Source: CAYXVU01 sp964468725 (GTDB taxonomy: Bacteria; Acidobacteriota; Blastocatellia; UBA7656). From it: DNA of 32,927 nt. The stretch covers positions 1-32,927 of the forward strand of contig CAYXVU010000044.1 in assembly GCA_964468725.1 (NCBI GenBank), given 5' to 3'. The first letter of the stretch is position 1; every line of letters begins with the position of its first letter. Of this stretch, positions 8,371 to 16,055 are shown piece after piece. The notes under the pieces were generated by a model that did not search any database, was not told the DNA's origin, and saw only the letters and a program-made list of their open reading frames with translations. The position numbers and the translations under genes were made by a program.

Positions 8371-9120
8371 ATGACCAATCAAACACCGACAACCGCCGAA
8401 ACGCATCCCCCAGCCACCGATCACCGCGTCATCTTGTTCGACATTGACGGCACACTCATTCGCGCCGTGCGCCGCACCGAATATCGCAGCCGCATTCACA
8501 ATATGCTAATCGAAGCCTTCGGAACCTATGGGCGCATCGGTGAAGTGGATTTTGCGGGCAAAACCGATTTGGCGATCTATCGGGAGGCGCTCGAAGGCGA
8601 AGGCATCAGCCCGCAAACGATTCGTCAGCAATTGCCCAAACTGGAAGCAGCGATGGTTGCCTTGCTTGCCGAGCTTGCGGCGACCGGCGAGGTCTTTCAT
8701 CTCTGCGAAGGCGTGCGCGAATTGCTCGATGCCGTTGCCGGTGACCGGCGTTTTGTCACCAGCCTGCTGACTGGCAATGTTGAACAACTGGCGCATGCGA
8801 AGTTGCGAACCGCTGGCATCGGCCATTACTTCGGCGTGCGCGGCGCTTTCGGCAGCGATGCCGAAAACCGCGACCACCTGCCTGCCATTGCGGCGCAACG
8901 AATTAGCCAATATCTGGGGCAATCGCTGATGCCCTCGCAATTTATCATCGTCGGCGATACGCCCCTTGACATCTCCTGCGCGCGCCACTTCGGCGCTCCG
9001 GTGATTGCTGTCGCTTCGGGTCGTCACACCCTCGATGAGCTTGCCGAACACGCGCCGGACGCCTTATTGCCGAACCTGAATGACACCGCCGCCGCCCTCA
9101 AGCTGCTTGCCGAAATTTGA
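8371..9120 (+). CDS. HAD-superfamily hydrolase, phosphoglycolate-phosphatase-like
   Basis: A 249-residue HAD hydrolase. The nucleophile and acid/base aspartates are Asp24 and Asp26 in ILFDIDGTLI; motif II is SLLTGNV, motif III the lysine in AHAKLRTAG, and motif IV GDTPLDI. An all-helical type-1 cap lies between motifs I and II, as in phosphoglycolate phosphatase and beta-phosphoglucomutase. Start at 8371 is chosen over longer in-frame extensions that would run back into ychF. It follows ychF by 35 bases and may share its transcript. Substrate unknown; a small phosphorylated metabolite is likely. Confidence 0.82.
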   Translation: MTNQTPTTAETHPPATDHRVILFDIDGTLIRAVRRTEYRSRIHNMLIEAFGTYGRIGEVDFAGKTDLAIYREALEGEGISPQTIRQQLPKLEAAMVALLAELAATGEVFHLCEGVRELLDAVAGDRRFVTSLLTGNVEQLAHAKLRTAGIGHYFGVRGAFGSDAENRDHLPAIAAQRISQYLGQSLMPSQFIIVGDTPLDISCARHFGAPVIAVASGRHTLDELAEHAPDALLPNLNDTAAALKLLAEI

Positions 9121-9141
9121 TCGGCGCGCAATGCTGCGCGG

Positions 9142-9171
9142 CTGACGCCGCCTCATTGCCGCAGGTATAAT
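9142..9171 (+). promoter_or_regulatory. Candidate promoter giving a leaderless GT9 transcript
   Basis: CTGACG (9142-9147), an 18-base spacer and a perfect TATAAT (9166-9171). Transcription would begin about seven bases later, at the ATG of 9179, so the mRNA would have almost no leader. There is no Shine-Dalgarno sequence before that ATG, which agrees. Inference. Confidence 0.45.
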
Positions 9172-9178
9172 GCTGGCG

Positions 9179-10198
9179 ATGAAGCATGACCCGCGCTCTA
9201 TTTTGATTATCAATGCGTTGCCATTCGGTCAGGCGCTCGCCTGTGTCCCGGCGCTTCGAGCTTTGCGCCAAGCCTATCCGAAAACCTTGCTCACCGCTGC
9301 CGTCACCAAAGGGTTAGGCGAGTTGCTTACGGTCTATCAACTGGCCGATAAAATTATTGAGTTGGGCGTCATTCATTCGGCGAATCAAGGGTTCCTCAAC
9401 GCCCTTGGCCGGTCGGCGCGATTGCTGACGAAGACGCGCGGCGAAGAGTTTGACTTGGCATTGGACTTCGCTCCCGGCGTTGAAACGCAACTCATCGCGC
9501 GGCTGGCGATGGGGGTGCGGACGTTGACGCCCGTGAATCTGGCGGATGGGTGGGAACGCCTGCGAGGGCGCGGCAGCCAACCAACGACGGCTAGCAATGC
9601 GGCGGCACGCTGCGCCAGCGTACTCCGCCAGCTCGGCATCACGGTTGAAGACCCGCGCACCTTCGCAGAGGTGCCAGCCGAAGAGAATGCGCGATTTGAA
9701 CAATTGCTGACGCGCAACAAATCACGCGGCGGTGAGCCCATCGCCGTGTTGCACTCCGCCCTTTCTGGGCGCGGCTGGCCAATTGAGCGATTCGGCGAAC
9801 TCGCTCTGTTATTGGCTAATAACTTCAGCGCGCGAGTGGTCGCAAGTGACGACCCCTATCGTCGGGGCTTTACCAACGCGCTCAACTCAGCCCTGCCCAA
9901 AGGCGCGATCAAACTGAGCGCGCCGCGCGCCATCGAATTGCTGGCGGCAATGGCGCGCGCCAGCATCTTCGTCACCGACGATGCTGGGCTGGCGCAGGTA
10001 GCGACGGATTTGGGCGCGCCGACGCTAGAGATTGCCGAAACCCGTGTACCGCAAGCGGCGGCGATAAACGAATCCGCCCCCGCAGCCTTTCGCGTTGTCG
10101 AGGGGGCTTCGTGTGTCCGCATCACGACGGAGGAAGTATTCGAAGCGGCGTGTGCGGTCATTCAAGTGAACCGCTCCAGCCTGCTCTTCCAACGGTAG
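9179..10198 (+). CDS. Glycosyltransferase family 9 (heptosyltransferase-like), diverged
   Basis: A 339-residue protein with the two-Rossmann layout of GT9 enzymes, which add heptoses or related sugars to lipopolysaccharide. The N-terminal ILIINALPFGQALACVPALRALRQAYP matches the family pattern of strand, loop and helix; the donor-side domain begins at PIAVLHSALSGRGWPIERFGELA. The usual DTGPxHLA motif is altered to DDAGLAQVA, and the Gly-rich acceptor loop is also weakened, so activity may differ or be lost. An ATG at 9170 is in frame, but 9179 fits the -10 box. It may act on envelope polysaccharide; target unknown. Confidence 0.7.
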   Translation: MKHDPRSILIINALPFGQALACVPALRALRQAYPKTLLTAAVTKGLGELLTVYQLADKIIELGVIHSANQGFLNALGRSARLLTKTRGEEFDLALDFAPGVETQLIARLAMGVRTLTPVNLADGWERLRGRGSQPTTASNAAARCASVLRQLGITVEDPRTFAEVPAEENARFEQLLTRNKSRGGEPIAVLHSALSGRGWPIERFGELALLLANNFSARVVASDDPYRRGFTNALNSALPKGAIKLSAPRAIELLAAMARASIFVTDDAGLAQVATDLGAPTLEIAETRVPQAAAINESAPAAFRVVEGASCVRITTEEVFEAACAVIQVNRSSLLFQR

Positions 10199-10442
10199 GC
10201 CGCTCCCAGCTCTCTGCCAGCCAATCCCCCAGCCGCTCTGCCTGGTCATGCAGTTCGCAACCGGAATTGGACACAAATGAACACAGAGGTGACGAATGTT
10301 CACGGCTCCGATCAATGGCGAGATGACAATTCGTCCGCCTCCTGTCCCTGCGTGTCCTACCCCCTCTCATCATCCTAACGAATCAAGAACGGCATGACCC
10401 TAACCGCTCCGGAAGCCAGCGCGATGGGCGGAAGAGGCGGAC
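10199..10442. other. Non-coding spacer with a degenerate repeat half
   Basis: No gene is supported between the GT9 stop and the promoter at 10443. The segment 10269-10289 (GGACACAAATGAACACAGAG) resembles the left arm of the inverted repeat at 400-490 with four changes or so, suggesting an old copy of the same element. A short minus-strand frame through 10158-10373 has no recognisable protein features and an arginine-rich composition. Nothing else was seen. Confidence 0.5.
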
Positions 10443-10470
10443 TTTTCCGGCACGGAATTTTGTGTATAAT
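10443..10470 (+). promoter_or_regulatory. Candidate promoter of the 75-residue membrane protein
   Basis: A perfect TATAAT at 10465-10470 with a poor -35 (TTTTCC, 10443-10448) 16 bases upstream. It would give a leader of about 80 bases before the strong RBS at 10546-10553. Confidence 0.45.
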
Positions 10471-10556
10471 GGCAAACGCAGGTAAGCAATTATTCGATAC
10501 AGCATCTGTTCACAATCAGATTAGGGCTTTGTTCTCGACTACCAAAGGAGGGACGT

Positions 10557-10784
10557 ATGAAGCACGCACTGTGGATTGTAGGACTGATTGCGCTGGGTCC
10601 TGCAATCTGGTTTCTCACCAAATTTCTGCAACAGGCAGACGTAGACACAACCGGCGACACCACATATCTGCAAATTGCGGTGCCGTTCTTTATTGTGTCG
10701 CTGATCTGCTTTGCGATCTTCTTCTTCAAGCGCTTTCGGGAGGAAGGAGAGCATTCGCAGGACATCAGTATAACCAAGTTCTGA
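10557..10784 (+). CDS. Small membrane protein with two transmembrane segments
   Basis: A 75-residue protein not recognised as a named family. Residues 5-25 (ALWIVGLIALGPAIWFLTKFL) are hydrophobic, then a short polar loop (QQADVDTTGDTTY), a second hydrophobic stretch at about 40-57 (IAVPFFIVSLICFAIFFF) and a charged tail (KRFREEGEHSQD). Translation is well supported by AAAGGAGG ending seven or so bases before the ATG, a promoter upstream and a likely terminator downstream, so it forms its own small transcript. Topology with both ends on one side is likely. No function is proposed. Confidence 0.78.
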   Translation: MKHALWIVGLIALGPAIWFLTKFLQQADVDTTGDTTYLQIAVPFFIVSLICFAIFFFKRFREEGEHSQDISITKF

Positions 10785-10809
10785 GCGCCGATTCCTCAGC
10801 TATCCGAAA

Positions 10810-10854
10810 AGGCTCTCGCTGCACAGATTTGTTCAGAGGGAGTCTTTTTGTTTT
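10810..10854 (+). terminator. Likely intrinsic terminator
   Basis: AGGCTCTC (10810-10817) pairs with GGGAGTCT-type sequence at 10838-10845 (eight pairs including two G-T), with a 20-base loop, followed directly by a T-rich run (CTTTTTGTTTTC). It lies just after the small membrane protein and before the convergent aminotransferase stop at 10866. Confidence 0.6.
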
Positions 10855-10865
10855 CTTTCGGTCGC

Positions 10866-12062
10866 CTACCCGTTTCGCAGGCGTTCGGCAACCGCAGCCA
10901 AGCGTTCGACGCCGCGCTGAATCTCGGTTAAAGAATTGGCATAGGAGATTCGGATATAGCCTTCGATACCAAAGGCTGAGCCTGCCGTCACGACCACCTG
11001 CGCTTCGGTGAGCAAGAGTCGGGCAAACTCCGACGAATTACGCGCCCGCGTGCCAAATAGCTCTTTGACGCACGGCATGGCATAAAAGGCGCCCTCCGGC
11101 AACGCGCTATGAATGCCGGGGATATCATTGAGCGCAGGGATGAGCCAATCGCGTCGTCGTTGGTATTCTTTCAGCATCTCGTGCATCGTCGCTTGCGGCC
11201 CGGTAGCCGCCTCGATAGCCGCTTTCTGGGTGATCGAGTTGACGTTCGAAGTCGAATGGCTCTGCACCTTGAGCATCGAATGAATCCATTGGCGGTCGCC
11301 AAGCGCGAAGCCGACGCGCCAGCCCGTCATCGCATGCGATTTGGAAAACGACCCACAGACCAACACTCGCGCTCGCAACTCGGCGGGCAATTGCGCCGCC
11401 GTAAACGGCTTGGCAGGCGGATAAGCGAAGTAGAGGTAGCAATCGTCGCTGATAACCCACAAATTGTGTTCAACGGCGACCTCGATGATTTTGCGAAGCT
11501 CAGCGGGCGGGATGATGCGCCCCGTAGGATTATTTGGGGAATTGACGATCAGCAGCCGCGAGCGTGGCGTGATGGCTGCTTTCACCATCTCGGCAGTCAA
11601 GACGAATCCCGTCGGTTCGGTGTCAATAAAAATGGGGCGCGCGCGCAGGAATCTAGCGATTTCAGGAAAGGTGACCCAGTAGGGCGACGGGATTAAGACT
11701 TCATCTTCAGGATTGAGTAACGCCGCCATGCCATTAAAGATCGCCTGCTTGCCGCCGCTTGTCACCATCACTTCTGCGGGTTCATAATGCACCTCAAAGT
11801 CGCGCTCCATCATAGCAATGATCGCTTGTTTGAGCGGCGCAATACCTCCGGCTGCCGTGTAGCGGGTAAAGTTCTCTTCGATGGCGCGCTCGGCGGCATC
11901 CTTGACGTTGCGCGGCGTAGGAAAGTCCGGCTCCCCGGCTCCCAAATCAATCACGTCAACCCCTTCGGCGCGCAGCCGCTCCGCTTCCATCAACACGGCC
12001 AGCGTCGAAGAGACCTTTACATCGGCAACATAAACTGATTCTGTGAAACCCGCCCGACTCAT
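10866..12062 (-). CDS. Class I PLP-dependent aminotransferase (aspartate aminotransferase-like)
   Basis: A 398-residue fold-type I aminotransferase of the Ib subgroup. Visible PLP-site features: GAGEPDF near 41-47, Tyr68 in TRYTAAGG, NSPNNPTG with Asn177, Asp206 in SDDCY that holds the pyridine nitrogen, and the Schiff-base Lys241 in SFSKSHAMTGWRVG. The Ib group includes aspartate and prephenate aminotransferases, so amino-acid or aromatic biosynthesis are both possible; substrate cannot be fixed here. Strong RBS GGGGAAGGA before the start. It lies 25 bases behind coaD and is probably cotranscribed with it. Confidence 0.9.
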   Translation of the reverse strand: MSRAGFTESVYVADVKVSSTLAVLMEAERLRAEGVDVIDLGAGEPDFPTPRNVKDAAERAIEENFTRYTAAGGIAPLKQAIIAMMERDFEVHYEPAEVMVTSGGKQAIFNGMAALLNPEDEVLIPSPYWVTFPEIARFLRARPIFIDTEPTGFVLTAEMVKAAITPRSRLLIVNSPNNPTGRIIPPAELRKIIEVAVEHNLWVISDDCYLYFAYPPAKPFTAAQLPAELRARVLVCGSFSKSHAMTGWRVGFALGDRQWIHSMLKVQSHSTSNVNSITQKAAIEAATGPQATMHEMLKEYQRRRDWLIPALNDIPGIHSALPEGAFYAMPCVKELFGTRARNSSEFARLLLTEAQVVVTAGSAFGIEGYIRISYANSLTEIQRGVERLAAVAERLRNG

Positions 12063-12087
12063 TTTCCTTCCCCTTTCTTGACCGACA

Positions 12088-12567
12088 TTACTCTCTGAGC
12101 TTCTCTTGCATGCGTCGTTCGATCAGTTCCGGCACCAATCCGGTGATCGAGCCGCCCAGTTTGAAGACCTCTTTTATCAATCGGGAACTGACATAAGAGT
12201 AGGCTTCGCCCGCCATCAAAAAGACGGTTTCGACGCCCGGTTGCAGGCGACGGTTCATCAAGGCCATTTGCAACTCGTACTCATAATCGGAGATGGCGCG
12301 AATGCCACGCACAATCACTTGCGCTTGCTGCTCGACGGCATAGTGAACCAGCAAGCCGTGAAAGGTGCCGACGGTGACGTTGCGTTGCGGTACAACTTGG
12401 CGAATCATTTCGACGCGCTCTTCGACGGAAAACATGGGATGCTTTTCGATATTCATCAGCACTGAAACGACGACTTCATCAAAGAGTTTGGCCGACCGCT
12501 CAATGATGTCGAGGTGGCCGTTGGTGATCGGGTCGAAAGACCCCGGATAGATTGCTCGACGCCCCAT
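12088..12567 (-). CDS. coaD: Phosphopantetheine adenylyltransferase
   Basis: Transfers AMP from ATP to 4'-phosphopantetheine, the penultimate step of coenzyme A synthesis; cytoplasmic. At 159 residues it has the normal length. The nucleotidyltransferase motif TNGH is in YPGSFDPITNGHLDIIERS, and the C-terminal SSRLIKEVF segment is the family's second ATP-binding signature. ISDYEYELQMALMN is also diagnostic. RBS AGAGGAGA precedes the start. First gene of a two-gene unit with the aminotransferase. Assignment is certain. Confidence 0.97.
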   Translation of the reverse strand: MGRRAIYPGSFDPITNGHLDIIERSAKLFDEVVVSVLMNIEKHPMFSVEERVEMIRQVVPQRNVTVGTFHGLLVHYAVEQQAQVIVRGIRAISDYEYELQMALMNRRLQPGVETVFLMAGEAYSYVSSRLIKEVFKLGGSITGLVPELIERRMQEKLRE

Positions 12568-12631
12568 CTTGTCTCCTCTGATACCGCCTGCGTGATTTGG
12601 AATCGTGCGATACTACCACGCGACCTGACAG

Positions 12632-12652
12632 GCTGACTAGCAGTCGGCTTTT
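12632..12652 (+). terminator. Hairpin with T-run facing the plus direction
   Basis: GCTGACT (12632-12638), loop AGC, AGTCGGC (12642-12648), then TTTT. Both neighbours are on the minus strand, so as a terminator it would act only on antisense transcripts entering the ATP-grasp gene. It overlaps the end of that gene by two bases. Function is uncertain. Confidence 0.35.
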
Positions 12653-14009
12653 ATGACTTTTCGCGGATCACGAACATCGGCGTGGCCGAGCCGCCACCCG
12701 CCGTGACGTTGAGCAAGGCCAGTTTCGAGAGCCGCACGCCGCAGCCTTCGACCTCTGCGCCGTTCCACACATAAGGGTCGAGGTCGAGATAACGTTCATC
12801 AAATCGCAGTTCGCCATTCACCAGGCTCGGATAGACTTCGCGTCCGAGCGGCACGCGCTCCTGCACGATGTAAGACTGGGTGAGCGCCTCTTTCAACGTC
12901 TCCTGCCATAACGCATCATCACACTCCCAACCGAGCATTACGCCTCTGCCGCCATATTCTCCGTTGGGCTTGAGCACCAACCGCTCGCGGTTATCGGCAA
13001 TGAATTCGAGCAGGTCAACGGTGCGCTCTTGATAGCGCGTCTTGCCTTCCTCAACCCTGCGCGTCCAGGGGATGTGGCGTTGCAGCGCCGCGGCAACCTC
13101 CGCAGCGAAGAGATGCGCCTGCGCGGGGTCGCTGGCGAGCGCGAACATCGCTTTTTTGTAGAGCATCTGCACGCCGAAGCCATTCGCCATGCAGACGGCG
13201 CGGTCGCGCACCGCGTCAATCAGCGGATGATTGACGCCGTATTTTGCCATCAATTCGCCAACCACCACGCGTTTGTAGACCAAATCTACGGGAAAGTCTT
13301 CTAGCCGAAGTCTGCCGTTGCGATACTCTAATTCATCGGGGTCGGCAATTCTCACGCGACAGCCTTGCGCTTCGAAGTGCGCTTGCAGCAACAGGAATTC
13401 GTTGTAGGTGCTGACGCCGCGCCAATCAATGATGGCGATATTGGGCAACCCCGTCCCCCCCCAGCGGCGATATGCGCCGATGAGCGCATCGAACACGCGG
13501 GCGCGAATGGGAAGCGCGCGAACCTCGTACCGCTCGCCGAACTCTTGCAGAATCGGCATGCGCTGAAAGGCGGCGGCGAGGCCGTCGCCGTAAGCCAGTC
13601 CGCCGGGGCTTTCGGCGTTGTACTCGACAAAGTTGAACGCTCCGTCTTCGCTTAAAAACCCATCGAGCCGCGCGCTCACGTCGGCTGCGCCGTAGCCCGT
13701 AGCGATGAGCGACAACGCCTCTTCTTCGGCTGTCAGATCGAGCGCGCGGCGCAAGTTGGCATCGGCGACGAGCCGAGCGCCGAGTGTCATCATGCCGCGC
13801 ATCACCAACGCCGAGACGGTTTTTACGAAAGCGTAGGTCGCCTCATCAATCAGGTAGGGTCGCAGCACCGAACAGACCGCCCGTGTGCCAAAGGCGAGCC
13901 GGTCACGTTCCGTCGCTTGCGCCAATGCTTCTGCGGTGCTGGCCAGATGTTTATGAGCAAGCAGGTCGTGATAATGCTCAATCGCGCGGGCGGTGAGGTG
14001 ATTGGTCAT
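12651..14009 (-). CDS. Circularly permuted ATP-grasp protein, glutathionylspermidine-synthase-like
   Basis: A 452-residue protein that I assign to the circularly permuted ATP-grasp group related to the synthetase half of glutathionylspermidine synthase. The early FNFVEYNAESPGG (125-137) resembles the E-x-N-x-D/E-x-P site of that family, DLVYKRVVVGEL (242-253) supplies a conserved lysine/arginine pair, and RLVLKPNGEYGGRGVMLG (343-360) is the nucleotide-binding lysine followed by a Gly-rich loop; VQERVP follows in the next strand. Such enzymes make an amide bond through an acyl phosphate. Its downstream partner role is suggested by a second ATP-grasp gene 34 bases upstream on the same strand. 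No substrate can be given. Confidence 0.72.
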   Translation of the reverse strand: MTNHLTARAIEHYHDLLAHKHLASTAEALAQATERDRLAFGTRAVCSVLRPYLIDEATYAFVKTVSALVMRGMMTLGARLVADANLRRALDLTAEEEALSLIATGYGAADVSARLDGFLSEDGAFNFVEYNAESPGGLAYGDGLAAAFQRMPILQEFGERYEVRALPIRARVFDALIGAYRRWGGTGLPNIAIIDWRGVSTYNEFLLLQAHFEAQGCRVRIADPDELEYRNGRLRLEDFPVDLVYKRVVVGELMAKYGVNHPLIDAVRDRAVCMANGFGVQMLYKKAMFALASDPAQAHLFAAEVAAALQRHIPWTRRVEEGKTRYQERTVDLLEFIADNRERLVLKPNGEYGGRGVMLGWECDDALWQETLKEALTQSYIVQERVPLGREVYPSLVNGELRFDERYLDLDPYVWNGAEVEGCGVRLSKLALLNVTAGGGSATPMFVIREKS

Positions 14010-14043
14010 AGCGGCTAGGGTAACCTAAGCCTACGCACACGCG

Positions 14044-14997
14044 CTACTCTTGCAGCGCGAGGTTTGCGGCCAACCCGATCAGTTGATCCCACCGATGCTG
14101 CGGGGGCTTCTCGGCGGCTTCCTGCGCCCGCTGAATCACCAAATCCGCCATGGCTGCAACGACCCAAGGGAAGTATCTGTCGGTGAGCGAACTGATGTCG
14201 AAATCGGGCGCGGAGTTCATGAAATCAATCGCATAGGGCACGCCATCGCGCACCGCAAACTCGACGGTGTTCATGTCGTACCCTAACGCCTCATTGATCT
14301 TGATGGCTTCCCCTCGAATGCGATCTTCCAGCACGGAATCGAGCGTTTGCTCGACGTTCAGATAGCGTTCGAAGTGCGGGCGGCGCGGGTCCCAATTGGT
14401 AATCAAGATGTTTGTCTTGCCGATGCAGATGCAGCGCACATATTGCTGCCATTCAATGAACTCTTGCAACATCATACAAAGCTGCCCGGTTTCGTCATAA
14501 ACCGCCAACAATTCGCCTATTGAATCAATGCGATGCACATCTTTCCAGCCACCGCCCCAATGCGGCTTCAAAATCGCGGGCAGTCCGGTGTAGTCGGCAA
14601 TCGCTTGCCAATCGAGCGGCGCTTGCAGATTGCTCAGGCTCTCGCTAACGATGCTTTCCGGGTAGGCCTTCGACGGAATAATCAAGGTTTTCGGCACGGC
14701 GATGCCGAGGCGTTCCGCCAACGCTGTACCGAAGAATTTGTCATCCGCCATGCGCCAGAACGGGTTATTGATGATGATCGCGCCCTGTAGCGTCGCCGCT
14801 TTGAGATACGCTTGATAGAACGCGACCTCGTGCGAGATGCGATCCACAATGACCTGATAGGCGCAAGGCGCTACGCTGGTGACTTCGCCGATCTTGATGT
14901 ACTCAGCCGTCACACCCGCCGCGCGGCGGTTGACCTCGGCAATCAGCGCATCCGGAAATGAACGTTCGCGTCCGACTAGTAATCCGACTTTCAGCAT
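14044..14997 (-). CDS. RimK-like ATP-grasp ligase, unknown substrate
   Basis: A 317-residue ATP-grasp protein in the normal (unpermuted) order. Lys144 in AILKPHWGGGWKDV binds ATP next to the Gly-rich loop; MLQEFIEWQQYVRCICIG is the hinge and third sheet; Glu246 in MNTVEFAVRDG, Asp258 and Asn261 in YAIDFMNSAPD are the magnesium ligands. The N-terminal 1-100 is a pre-ATP-grasp Rossmann-like domain. An upstream in-frame start at 15027 is possible, but GAGGAGA just before 14997 decides for this one. Neighbour of the permuted ATP-grasp gene, so the two probably act in one pathway that joins carboxylates to amines, for instance a small peptide-like product. Confidence 0.75.
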   Translation of the reverse strand: MLKVGLLVGRERSFPDALIAEVNRRAAGVTAEYIKIGEVTSVAPCAYQVIVDRISHEVAFYQAYLKAATLQGAIIINNPFWRMADDKFFGTALAERLGIAVPKTLIIPSKAYPESIVSESLSNLQAPLDWQAIADYTGLPAILKPHWGGGWKDVHRIDSIGELLAVYDETGQLCMMLQEFIEWQQYVRCICIGKTNILITNWDPRRPHFERYLNVEQTLDSVLEDRIRGEAIKINEALGYDMNTVEFAVRDGVPYAIDFMNSAPDFDISSLTDRYFPWVVAAMADLVIQRAQEAAEKPPQHRWDQLIGLAANLALQE

Positions 14998-15070
14998 CGC
15001 GGTCTCCTCGCTTCTGAAAATGAGCAAGCAATGCTGCCACGCGCACCGAGTCGTGTAAAGTCGCCCGCGC

Positions 15071-15100
15071 TTGCCTGCCCCCTGTGCGCCTCGTTATAGT
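15071..15100 (+). promoter_or_regulatory. Candidate promoter of mqnD
   Basis: TTGCCT (15071-15076), an 18-base spacer and TATAGT (15095-15100). A start near 15107 would place a five-codon open frame (ATG at 15110, stop at 15125-15127) at the very 5' end of the transcript, ahead of the real gene. Inference. Confidence 0.4.
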
Positions 15101-15198
15101 TCCCATTCAATGAAACGCACGGATTGACAGGAGCCATCGCCGAACGAATCCTCATCGCCCTGAACATCCTGCCGAACTGTATGGCATTGGTTACGAAT

Positions 15199-16032
15199 AT
15201 GGAAAAACGCACGATCACACTTGGCCACAGCCCTGACCCCGACGACGCGTTTATGTTTTACGCGCTCGCCGAAGAGAAGATGGACACCGAAGGCTTGCAC
15301 TTCGAGCACGTCATTCAGGACATCGAAACCCTCAATCGCCGCGCCCTCAACGAAGAACTCGATGTCACGGCGGTTTCGATTCATGCCTATGCTTATGTGC
15401 TCGACAAATATGCTTTGCTCACCTCAGGCGCTTCGATGGGTGACAACTACGGCCCGCTGGTGATTGCCAAACGACCAATGACGCTTGACCAGTTGCGGCA
15501 AGTGAAGATCGCCGTGCCGGGGAAGATGACGACCGCCTATTTAACCTTGCTCTTATGTATCGGCGAAGTCGAAACCGTCGTCATTCCCTTTGACGAAATC
15601 ATGGATGCGGTCGAACGCGGCGAGGTCGAAGCGGGCTTGCTCATTCACGAAGGCCAGTTGACCTACAAGGCGCGCGGCTTTGAAAAGGTCATTGACCTCG
15701 GCGAATGGTGGAAGACGGAGACCGGCTTGCCGTTGCCGCTCGGCGGTAACGCCATCAAAAAGTCGTTGGGCACGGAGATGATTGCCAAAGTTTCACGCCT
15801 GCTCAAAGCCTCTATCGAATACAGCCTCGCGCATCGGGATGTAGCCGTGCGCCACAGCATGAAGTACGGTCGCGGCATGGAGACGGAGATGACCGATCAA
15901 TTCGTCGGCATGTACGTCAACGACTATACGATTGATTACGGCGAACAAGGCCGCGAAGCCGTGCGCTTGCTGCTCGCGCGCGCCCATCAAGCGGGCATCA
16001 TTCCGCGCCCTGTCGAATTGGAATTCGCGTAA
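15199..16032 (+). CDS. mqnD: 1,4-dihydroxy-6-naphthoate synthase-like protein (futalosine menaquinone route)
   Basis: A 277-residue periplasmic-binding-protein-fold enzyme resembling MqnD, which converts cyclic dehypoxanthine futalosine to 1,4-dihydroxy-6-naphthoate in menaquinone synthesis. Length fits (about 272 in Thermus). Similar blocks are the N-terminal SPDPDDAFMFYAL, DIETLNRRAL, GPLVIAKRP, AVPGKMTTAYL, GEVEAGLLIHEGQLTY with the catalytic-type His150, TGLPLPLGGNAI and a C-terminal VNDYTIDYGEQGREAV. The common SPCPND signature is SPDPDD here. The start at 15199 matches family N-termini; in-frame 15181 and a TTG at 15124 are alternatives and no clear RBS decides. The rest of the pathway is not in the window. 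Its paralogue MqnA is less similar. Confidence 0.8.
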   Translation: MEKRTITLGHSPDPDDAFMFYALAEEKMDTEGLHFEHVIQDIETLNRRALNEELDVTAVSIHAYAYVLDKYALLTSGASMGDNYGPLVIAKRPMTLDQLRQVKIAVPGKMTTAYLTLLLCIGEVETVVIPFDEIMDAVERGEVEAGLLIHEGQLTYKARGFEKVIDLGEWWKTETGLPLPLGGNAIKKSLGTEMIAKVSRLLKASIEYSLAHRDVAVRHSMKYGRGMETEMTDQFVGMYVNDYTIDYGEQGREAVRLLLARAHQAGIIPRPVELEFA

Positions 16033-16055
16033 GGATAGAAATCTGTCGGCAAGAG

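Noticed and set aside
10158..10373. Short minus-strand frame in the spacer after the GT9 gene
   Set aside because: Arg-rich, no RBS or domain, and it overlaps the GT9 end; treated as non-coding.
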